Shown in pieces: positions 46,269 through 53,245 of a stretch of DNA of 64,000 nt. Under the pieces are notes generated by a model. It did not search any database and was not told the origin of the DNA. It saw only the letters and a list, made by a program, of their open reading frames with translations. Position 1 is the stretch's first letter. Every line of letters starts with the position of its first letter. The position numbers and the translations under genes were made by a program. This DNA comes from Methylobacter sp. KS41 (GTDB lineage Bacteria > Pseudomonadota > Gammaproteobacteria > Methylococcales > Methylomonadaceae): NCBI GenBank assembly GCA_002862125.1, contig PHSP01000001.1, positions 682,001 through 746,000 of the forward strand, given 5' to 3'.

Positions 46269-46742
46269 TCACGATTCCATAATCAATTTTGTAAAACCAA
46301 AGCTAGTTCGGACGAACACACGAATCTCCTTAGTCCCGACAATTACGAAAAATAACTGTCTGCCGGGATTTTTTCCAATGCAAGACAACCAATCCATCTT
46401 GTCGATTAGTGAAGGCGTAGGTATTAGTTCTGGATGTGTGTGCCAAGTACCCAAATAAATTGATGTACCGCCTGATTCAACAAAAGCTAGGTCAACAGCT
46501 TTTTGATGATTTCTGTCTCGCAACAAGAAACTATATCTTGTGCTTCTGTCGTTGGGAAATGGAGTGGTTATAGATTCGACCCAGTACTCATCTTTGATTT
46601 CCGAGCAAGAGCCTATGATTACCCCAAATTTCTCGTGATCCCTTGCGTTGATCTGTCTGTGGTTTTTCCATACTGCCAGCGCGTCTTTGGAAATGTTCAA
46701 TGAGATGCCACCATTTTTAAAGATTGCGTTTTCATCACCCAT
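46269..46742 (-). CDS. cap3: CBASS Cap3, JAMM isopeptidase
   Basis: This 157-aa protein has the full JAMM motif GTWHTHPELIPTPSLIDKMD (H101, H103, S111, D114) and the upstream glutamate in HEKFGVIIG (E37). In type II CBASS, Cap3 removes the CD-NTase from its conjugates, opposing Cap2. ATG 46742 overlaps the cap2 stop by 8 bases. Confidence 0.9.
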   Translation of the reverse strand: MGDENAIFKNGGISLNISKDALAVWKNHRQINARDHEKFGVIIGSCSEIKDEYWVESITTPFPNDRSTRYSFLLRDRNHQKAVDLAFVESGGTSIYLGTWHTHPELIPTPSLIDKMDWLSCIGKNPGRQLFFVIVGTKEIRVFVRTSFGFTKLIMES

Positions 46743-47223
46743 GGCAGATGTCACAATCTTCGTTATATAGCGGTAAGATTTGTAACGATTTATCGAAAGC
46801 AGTATATCTGTGAGTCACCGAAAATCCACGAGATACTACGTCAGAACAATCGCCTTTCCAACTGACTTTCGAAGAAGATGTGATTTTCCCTAGAAGGGTA
46901 CCAATCGCGAGGTTTGTGGCAATTAAAGCTGTTTGTGCTGCACTGACTGAATTGTAAGGCAAAAACAATTCTCCACATCCGGCATGATTTACGGTCAAGT
47001 TCTGATCAGTTTCTAAAAAATTCAAATTTGACGAAAGCCCACGCGCACCTGTCTGCAAATCGACGTATGCACACCGCAAACACCCGTTGGCATTTTGTAG
47101 ATCAAGGACTGCATGACCACCAATTCCGTATCCTTCTAACCACGTATTAATGACTGGTGTTTTAATATGATTCTGAACCAGAAAATCGTGAAAGAGACGT
47201 TCATGCGTAGGAGAGCCGATAGC

Positions 47224-47229
47224 GATGAC
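47224..47229. repeat. Target-site duplication GATGAC (left copy)
   Basis: The identical hexamer GATGAC lies at 48911-48916, flanking the IS3-type element inside cap2. One copy restores the cap2 frame. Confidence 0.75.
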
Positions 47230-47319
47230 CGGAAATTGTCAATGTAGTTGTCGCCTCGACGGTTAAATCTAGCTCTAGTTTGTGCTCTGAATAATCACCT
47301 CCTTGGATCATTTTTTTGT

Positions 47320-48348
47320 TTAGTCCTTGTCTGGGTTAAGGTGGACTGCTTGGATTTTTTGCCAATTGCGAGAACTACCGCTCCAACGTTGCGGATGTTT
47401 GGCACGAGCAGCCTCGTAGACGGCTTTACGGTTATCCAGAAGCTTTTCGTCCAAGCCTTCATGACGCTGCGCTGGGGTTACAAAGCAGATAGCGCTGTGG
47501 CGATGTTCGTGGTTATACCATTCCACCAATCCTGTGACCCATTGACGTGCTTCTGTTACATCGGCAAACGGTTTTAGCGGATATTTAGGACGATATTTCA
47601 ATGTCTTAAACAACGATTCTGAGTAAGGATTGTCGTTGCTAACCGATGGTCGGCTAAAGGAAGGCATGACACCGAGCTGCTGCAAGGTCGCTAGCATAGA
47701 CGATCCCTTCATGGGACTGCCGTTGTCAGAATGTAGGACAAGCTGTCTTGACTGTATACCTTCACGATGACATAGATCGCGTAACAGTTCGCCAGCCAAG
47801 GCGCTGTTTTCTTCTTCATACACTTGCCAACCGACGATCTTCCGGCTGAAAATATCAACAAATAGATAGAGATAGAAAAACTGTCCTCTGATAAGTGATG
47901 GCAGGTAAGTAATATCCCAACTGTAGAGCTGGTTAGGCGCTGTAGCACAGATTGCACGCGGTTTGGTACGTGCTTGAGGCGGACGTTCGCTACGCCGATG
48001 GGCAAGCTGTTTTTCCTCTCGCAGTATGCGATAAAAGGTCGACTCAGACGCCAGATAGCTGCCTTGATCAGCCAGTCGTGGCACGATCTGACTGGGCGGC
48101 AGATGGCCGAACTCATCGGAATTGGCGACTGCCAACACCTCGGCACGCTCGATTTCTGTCAGCTTGTGTGGCGGTTGATAATCACGCAATGGACGTTGAT
48201 CACAGCGAACAGCCTCACCTGTCTGCCAACGTTGCAAGGTACGTTCGCTTAGACCTAGCACTTCACAGGCTTTAGCTCGGCGTGCCCCCGCTGTTATCGA
48301 TTCATTCAGTAAAACAATCACTTGCTTGCGCTCTTCGTGGGTAGTCAT
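47320..48348 (-). CDS. IS3-family transposase OrfB (DDE)
   Basis: This 342-aa protein has an N-terminal HTH (RAKACEVLGLSERTLQRWQT) and an rve integrase core with the DDE triad in YSWDITYLPSL, LVLHSDNGSPMKG and NPYSESLFKTLKYRP. The ATG at 48348 overlaps the orfA stop by four bases (ATGA), so it can be made by coupled re-initiation. It looks intact. Confidence 0.9.
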   Translation of the reverse strand: MTTHEERKQVIVLLNESITAGARRAKACEVLGLSERTLQRWQTGEAVRCDQRPLRDYQPPHKLTEIERAEVLAVANSDEFGHLPPSQIVPRLADQGSYLASESTFYRILREEKQLAHRRSERPPQARTKPRAICATAPNQLYSWDITYLPSLIRGQFFYLYLFVDIFSRKIVGWQVYEEENSALAGELLRDLCHREGIQSRQLVLHSDNGSPMKGSSMLATLQQLGVMPSFSRPSVSNDNPYSESLFKTLKYRPKYPLKPFADVTEARQWVTGLVEWYNHEHRHSAICFVTPAQRHEGLDEKLLDNRKAVYEAARAKHPQRWSGSSRNWQKIQAVHLNPDKD

Positions 48349-48848
48349 TCGACCTCTCCCCCCAAGAGCGCTCGGAACTTTTTTTGCAGAACCAACAGCG
48401 CTGCGGCTTCTGCTAAGGCCTTGTCTTTACGCAACAATTCGCGCTCAAGGCTTTGGTTTTCCACTTTCAATACACGTAAGGCCCGCGCTTCTTCACGCTG
48501 GGCTTCTGCGTCACCATGACTACAGAAATCAGTTTTCCACTGCTCCAGTTGATGAGCAAAAACGCCTCGTTCACGGCACCAGGTATTTAAGTCCTCGCCG
48601 AGTAAACTATAGGTTTGCTGCAAAGCGGCAAGGCGTTCTTCTGGGCTCCAATCTTCGGGGCGTTTCGATTTCGGTTGTGCAGGTTTATTGACGTCCTGTT
48701 CGCTTTGTTTCATCCAAGTCTTCAAGGTAGTTAAATTGATGTTCAATTCGTCTGCGACAGACTGAATCGATTGATTATTGCCACGACTGTAAACTTTTAC
48801 CAAGGCTTGCTCTTTAAAGCCTGCTGAATACCTTTTATATTTTTTCAT
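48345..48848 (-). CDS. IS3-family transposase OrfA (HTH protein)
   Basis: This 167-aa protein has a Hin-like/IS3 HTH (NQSIQSVADELNINLTTLKT) at about 25-50 and a C-terminal heptad region (LKVENQSLERELLRKDKALA), the usual leucine-zipper layout of OrfA. ATG 48848 is preferred. The frame extends to 48860. Confidence 0.85.
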   Translation of the reverse strand: MKKYKRYSAGFKEQALVKVYSRGNNQSIQSVADELNINLTTLKTWMKQSEQDVNKPAQPKSKRPEDWSPEERLAALQQTYSLLGEDLNTWCRERGVFAHQLEQWKTDFCSHGDAEAQREEARALRVLKVENQSLERELLRKDKALAEAAALLVLQKKFRALLGGEVE

Positions 48849-48910
48849 TGCTAATCTCAAATTTTATTTTTTTCTTAAAATTTGAGGCGACAACTATTCT
48901 GACTCAGGGG

Positions 48911-48916
48911 GATGAC
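48911..48916. repeat. Target-site duplication GATGAC (right copy)
   Basis: Second copy of the hexamer at 47224-47229. In cap2 it encodes part of the Val-Ile codons before the break. Confidence 0.75.
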
Positions 48917-50118
48917 AATTAAATCAAATGAATTCAGATAATTTGTGTTTCTTAAGTCAAGAAGTTTTCTAATCTCGTACTGAGTTTTGATCCATGGGAA
49001 TTTACTATCAAGTTCAAGGCTAAGCGCGATTGCTTTATTACAACCAAGAAAATGATCACTCAATACATGGCGATATATGTTGTCCATCGTGTAAATATCT
49101 GGGTCACATAAAACCATGTTGCCTATACCTGCGGCCCCCAATTTGTAGACAATTTCACCGCCAACAGACCCACAACCAACCATAAGCACCGATTTTCCTT
49201 CCAATCCAAGGTTTGCGCCACTACGGGGCATAATCTTTTCTTTGTTGAATATCTTTACCCTGATAGGAGAAATACTCCAGTTCTTTAAACTTTCTTCATT
49301 TTTCGGTAATGATTTTTTTCCATTGCCTTTAATGCTTAACTGTATTCCAAACCAAGTCCGACCAGATGGAGTTTGAGCATTAAATATTAACCAGAATCGT
49401 TTCCCCTTTTTTTGTTCAAATTTAGAAGAAATGTAATTATTTTTAATCGTTTGCAGATACCATTCGCCAAGAAGCTCTGATGTTGTCGGAGCTGGCTTCA
49501 GATTATTTAAAGGTATTATGAAACCTTCGCCCGCTATAGATCGATTTTTATCCTGTTGTGCAATATATGAAAATTCAGCCAGAGATGATGCACAGTGGGT
49601 AATCCCTAGATACTTAGCCCCAAAACCCCATTTCCGGCCAGAAACCGGACTGAACACCTGAACTTCTTCCAAGTCACCACTAGCAGCGCATATAAAATCC
49701 GCACTGGAATCGTCGCAAATTCGCAACCAATTTGCATAAAATTCTCGAAGCAACTCCTCTGTATTCCACGCAACCTCTAATATTGTCTTTGTTAGGAGGT
49801 TGATATGGCGCTCTAACGATTCTTGAAATGCGAGTTTTGGTTGTTCAAAATTGACTGATACCGAATCCTGATCACCAACACAAACACTTCCAAGGTCAAA
49901 TTTTTCTAACGGTAGAACATGTGCGAGATTTCCATACTGGCTAAAATTACCTAAGAAAAATGTTGGTAAGCAGTCAATTTCATCAACACAAAAGTGGATT
50001 AATTTGAGGTTTCCGCCCTCAAAGTCATGGCTCACCACTAAACAATCTAAGTCACTAACATTTTCCAACGTTGCTAAGTAACCTTGATCACAAAGATGGC
50101 TAACTATTTCCTGATAAT

Positions 50119-51156
50119 TCATGCGCCTTGAGAAGTTCCTACTGCACCTGAGGAAGAAAATATGGCTTTCCTAGTACTTGCAGAATTGTTTGATTTTTCA
50201 GGTACAGGAAAGTCATCCCCAAACACTTCTCTTAAAATTTTGCACTTTTCAATTTCATCAGTCTCCGAAATCGCATCCTGCAATTTTCCTTCAAGAGTAC
50301 TTAGTTTATTTCTGAACTGAGTTCCAGTGTTTACACTACTTCCATCGAAAATGTCCCGCCAAGGTTTCTTTGGAAGAAATACCGATACTTGATATTGGCT
50401 GTTTGCTTTTGCAGTAAAATAACCATGAATCAACATTGCTGACACAGTTGTTTTAAGCGCGATTAAATCATCAGGTTTCCCATCACTGTCAAATGACGGC
50501 GAAAAGCACTGTTTGGCCATGACCGTAATTCCAATGGAATGTATCTTTGCCGCAACACCCTCACTGAACTTTTCATCGCGCCAGCGCTTTAAGTAGCGAA
50601 CTAGGCGGTTGAATTGACTTAGTTTGTCGCTTGCCGATCCAATGTATGATGACTTGTCTTTAATCCAATCTTTCAAACCCCTTGGGTCGGCCTCCTCCCA
50701 TTTTCTGTTGGATTCATCAGCGTTTCTTTTCCCTATAGCCAGCTCATATTCAGCACCATTCTTTCTATAAATAGGGAAGTCTATATGAAGATTTTCATTC
50801 TTGTAATCCGCGGTAACACAAGGCTTCTTAATTTTGGCATTTTGAAAACCTCGTTTTTCCAGAACATTCTCACATAGTGTAATTTTTGGTTTAACACAGT
50901 TATCTGGAGCATTATCGCAATCAATAACGATAGCTCTGTCAATGTCGAAATCACCAGATTTTTTGAGAATGGCTGTATCGGTAGAAATTGATCCTTGAAT
51001 AAAGTCCTCAATTACCGGATATCCAGCATCTTTGAAAGCATTACGAACATCGTTAGTTATGCTATCGTCTCGTTCCCTTGCCGTCTTATAAGCATCATCC
51101 TGCTTCGATAACTTAATAGCATCGTGAAAAGTGTTGAAATGTTTTTGTATACTCAT
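50119..51156 (-). CDS. CBASS CD-NTase (cyclic oligonucleotide synthase)
   Basis: This 345-aa nucleotidyltransferase shows QGSISTDTAI (GS at 55-56), GDFDID with D71 and D73 as metal ligands, and the third Asp in NENLHIDFPIY (D126). The helical C-terminal lobe includes the KTTVSAMLIHGYF segment. It makes a cyclic nucleotide on phage infection that activates the SAVED effector. The extreme C-terminus GAVGTSQGA is a flexible Gly/Ala tail of the kind Cap2 attaches to targets. The start at 51156 has AAGGAG upstream. The stop overlaps cap2 (ATGA). Clade is not assigned. Confidence 0.9.
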   Translation of the reverse strand: MSIQKHFNTFHDAIKLSKQDDAYKTARERDDSITNDVRNAFKDAGYPVIEDFIQGSISTDTAILKKSGDFDIDRAIVIDCDNAPDNCVKPKITLCENVLEKRGFQNAKIKKPCVTADYKNENLHIDFPIYRKNGAEYELAIGKRNADESNRKWEEADPRGLKDWIKDKSSYIGSASDKLSQFNRLVRYLKRWRDEKFSEGVAAKIHSIGITVMAKQCFSPSFDSDGKPDDLIALKTTVSAMLIHGYFTAKANSQYQVSVFLPKKPWRDIFDGSSVNTGTQFRNKLSTLEGKLQDAISETDEIEKCKILREVFGDDFPVPEKSNNSASTRKAIFSSSGAVGTSQGA

Positions 51157-51231
51157 AATACTCCTTAGATGCTTTAAGTTTTTTTGATAATATAAATTCA
51201 GAGAAAAATTAGGATTGAAATCGGAATTACT

Positions 51232-51525
51232 TCAATAACGATGCTCTCTATTGAACGCTTGATATGACTTCGCGCCAAAAATGAATGCGAGAACAGCAGT
51301 CATCAGAGGAAGCAGAAAATATACCCAGCCAAAGCTTTGAGTTAATGGCCCTAACAGAGGTGATGTTGATGCTCTTGCATATTGGTCAACTGCCCAGTCT
51401 AAAGTCCAAAATGACCCAAACGTCAAAACAGCGCAGACACTCGCACCGACTTGCCAAAACATATCTGTTAAATCAAACAAAACATCAAATAATTTCTCCG
51501 AAGAGGATTGTCTTCTGCGGCCCAT
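51232..51525 (-). CDS. Small two-TM membrane protein upstream of CBASS
   Basis: This 97-aa protein begins MGRRRQSSSEKLFDVLFDLT, followed by hydrophobic segments at about 24-45 and 66-84 and a short basic C-terminus (NREHRY). The layout (MGRRR start, acidic helix, two membrane helices) resembles the membrane-anchoring N-terminus found on some Mrr-type restriction endonucleases, here without a nuclease domain. GGAGGG lies three to five bases before the ATG. It precedes the CD-NTase by 75 bases on the same strand and may be transcribed with CBASS. Its function is unknown. Confidence 0.6.
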   Translation of the reverse strand: MGRRRQSSSEKLFDVLFDLTDMFWQVGASVCAVLTFGSFWTLDWAVDQYARASTSPLLGPLTQSFGWVYFLLPLMTAVLAFIFGAKSYQAFNREHRY

Positions 51526-51593
51526 AGGCCCTCCAAATATTGAGTTAGAAATGCGGCTTTATAAAGATCTTTCAACCTTCGTAAAGCAGCAAG

Positions 51594-51770
51594 TTAATTA
51601 CTTCTCTCTCTCCTTACGCCTTTGAACGGCTTGCCGTCGGATTTCACATCCATGAATCGACCAGTATTCGTGTCACGCTTGACCCAATGCCCAGAGGGTG
51701 TTTGAGTTTGCGAGCGTTCACGCACGGCGCCATTGCGATGACCATCGCCTGTGGGTGGATTTGTAGCCAT
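51594..51770 (-). CDS. Small basic protein (58 aa), conserved-looking
   Basis: The ATG at 51770 follows a strong AGGAGGTGAT site and opens MATNPPTGDGHRNGAVRERS, later SGHWVKRDTNTGRFMDVKSD, ending GVRRERSN. The same kind of short, hydrophilic, Arg/Lys/Thr-rich protein is common in proteobacterial genomes, with no assigned function. It diverges from the WYL regulator gene across a 117-base gap containing a palindrome, so both may share control. Confidence 0.65.
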   Translation of the reverse strand: MATNPPTGDGHRNGAVRERSQTQTPSGHWVKRDTNTGRFMDVKSDGKPFKGVRRERSN

Positions 51771-51813
51771 ATCACCTCCTATAGGTTATAAACAGCAATC
51801 AAAAAGGAATATT

Positions 51814-51834
51814 ACATCATCTTTTTGATGATGT
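51814..51834. promoter_or_regulatory. Palindrome, likely operator of the WYL regulator
   Basis: Perfect 8-base arms ACATCATC and GATGATGT are separated by TTTTT, between the divergent 58-aa gene and the WYL regulator. Just downstream, TTGCTT (51852-51857) and TACAAT (51874-51879) with a 16-base spacer could be the promoter of the WYL gene. BrxR/CapW-type WYL repressors bind inverted repeats in this position. An alternative is a transcription-termination hairpin, but it lies in a promoter region. Confidence 0.5.
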
Positions 51835-51887
51835 CAATTATTCAATAATGATTGCTTTATGCGGCAAATTCTTTACAATGTGTCATC

Positions 51888-52793
51888 ATGAATAGCACTA
51901 AACAAATCCAAGCAACTATCGATGCGCTGAATTATGCTCAGCGTGAACGTTTACTCTTTATCGAATTTCGTTTGTATTTTTTGGGCGACGTGGGTCGACA
52001 GGATTTAATGCAACGATTTGGCGTAGCTCCCGCCGTAGCGACGAGAGATTTCTCGCAATATAGAGAATTGTTCCAGGACAATATCCAATTCGATAACAAA
52101 TCTAAATGCTATGTGATTGGAAAAGACTTTTCGCCGGCGTTCACTCACTCCGCCGAACGCGTATTGACAGCATTAACACGCGGATTTGGTGAAGGTAACG
52201 TGCCAGGTAGCGACTTTTTGCTGACTTGTGAATTACCGAAGCTGCTTAACCAGCCATCCGTGGCGATACTGGCTCCGATTACCCGGGCGATACATCAACA
52301 AAAAGTCATCAGTATTGATTACACCTCGCATAGCAGCGGATTGTCGACCCGAGAAATTGTCCCATTCGCTCTAGTGAACGATGGTTTACGCTGGCATGTC
52401 CGCGCTTTCGATAGGAAGAGGCAAACATTTCTGGATTTTGTCATTACTCGTATTTTGAGAAGTGATCTCGTCGAAGACGGTCTGGTTTTGCCTCAAGAGC
52501 AACCAAGTGCAGACATCCAATGGAATCGAATCGTTGAATTAAATCTCGTACCGCATCCAAATCAGGAGCATCCCGAGATCATCGAAAACGATTATGGAAT
52601 GGCGGACGGCTTGCTGCATCTCAAGCTAAGAGCTGCAGTCGCCGGATACGTATTGCGACAATGGTTGGTTGATTGTTCAGCTGAACATAAACTAACAGGA
52701 AAGGAATATCGATTATGGTTGAAAAATCACTTGGCTCTCTATAGTGTATCCAGTGCTGAGTTGGCCCCCGGTTATGAAGCTCCGAAGGTTTAA
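51888..52793 (+). CDS. WYL-domain transcriptional regulator (BrxR/CapW-type)
   Basis: This 301-aa protein has an N-terminal winged helix at about 15-78 (ERLLFIEFRLYFLGDVGRQD, then LMQRFGVAPAVATRDFSQYR), a central WYL domain at about 125-200 (ISIDYTSHSS, EIVPFALVNDGLRWHVRAFD) and a C-terminal WCX-like part. WYL regulators of this architecture repress defence operons and are thought to sense a nucleic-acid or nucleotide ligand. It is the first gene of the plus-strand defence locus, behind a palindrome. ATG 51888 is used. The in-frame codon at 51852 overlaps the predicted -35 element. Confidence 0.85.
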   Translation: MNSTKQIQATIDALNYAQRERLLFIEFRLYFLGDVGRQDLMQRFGVAPAVATRDFSQYRELFQDNIQFDNKSKCYVIGKDFSPAFTHSAERVLTALTRGFGEGNVPGSDFLLTCELPKLLNQPSVAILAPITRAIHQQKVISIDYTSHSSGLSTREIVPFALVNDGLRWHVRAFDRKRQTFLDFVITRILRSDLVEDGLVLPQEQPSADIQWNRIVELNLVPHPNQEHPEIIENDYGMADGLLHLKLRAAVAGYVLRQWLVDCSAEHKLTGKEYRLWLKNHLALYSVSSAELAPGYEAPKV

Positions 52794-52822
52794 ACAGTTG
52801 GTCAACACAAGCATAAAAATAT

Positions 52823-53221
52823 ATGAGCCAAATAGCGATGATTGATGTGGTTCTACGCAATCTTAATCAGGAATCAATGACGCTTGAGCAAATTTGGCTA
52901 GACCACGGACAGGCGTGGCAGCAACTGGGCTGGAATTTGGTGCAAGTTAAACTTTGGCTGCTTTGCCAACCCAGCGTACTTATAGAACATACTTTGAACG
53001 GCGAACAAGCCTTTCAAATACAGTGCGCCCAAACTAACCAAGAAACGAATTTAAGTGACGAATTGGTCGCCTTATTAGAAAAAGCCGGCCGCCCGATGCC
53101 CCTGTCGCAGCTGATCAGCAAATTACCGGCTGGCAGAGTAGTTACCGAACCGATGTTGCGTGCCGCGGCTCAACACGATGCACGCTTGGAATTAAAAGGT
53201 CCGCTGCTGAAGCTGACTTAA
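52823..53221 (+). CDS. Small helical protein of the methylation-linked locus
   Basis: This 132-aa protein seems to be built from two small winged-helix-like halves (MTLEQIWLDHGQAWQQLGWN and RPMPLSQLISKLPAGRVVTE). No family was recognised. It lies 29 bases after the WYL gene and 24 bases before the methyltransferase, in the same operon. A DNA-binding or adaptor role is plausible but unproven. Confidence 0.5.
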   Translation: MSQIAMIDVVLRNLNQESMTLEQIWLDHGQAWQQLGWNLVQVKLWLLCQPSVLIEHTLNGEQAFQIQCAQTNQETNLSDELVALLEKAGRPMPLSQLISKLPAGRVVTEPMLRAAAQHDARLELKGPLLKLT

Positions 53222-53245
53222 TGGAATATCACTGGATACAAAAAC

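Larger units (their letters stand above)
47230..48910. mobile_element. IS3-family insertion sequence in cap2
   Basis: A 1.68-kb element with two overlapping transposase frames on the minus strand. Imperfect inverted ends share TAGTTGTCGCCTC (47245-47257) and GAGGCGACAACTA (48884-48896), with partial similarity outside these cores. It is flanked by the 6-bp direct repeat GATGAC. The borders are set by that repeat and by the cap2 reading frame. Confidence 0.85.
46735..50122 (-). pseudogene. cap2: CBASS Cap2 (E2-E1 fusion), split by an IS3-family insertion
   Basis: Cap2 conjugates the C-terminus of the CD-NTase to targets. The N-terminal E2-like domain (1-200) has a candidate catalytic Cys in GSVCVGD (C81). 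The E1/ThiF domain has MVGCGSVGGEIVYKLGAAG (314-332). The gene is cut after codon 404 (FDLIVI). On the other side of the IS the frame resumes (AIGSPTHERLFHDFLVQ) and ends CDICHG. Joining 50122-48911 to 47223-46735, using one copy of the GATGAC duplication, gives an exact 566-aa frame. As found, translation runs 11 codons into the IS. The start overlaps the CD-NTase stop by four bases. Confidence 0.9.
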
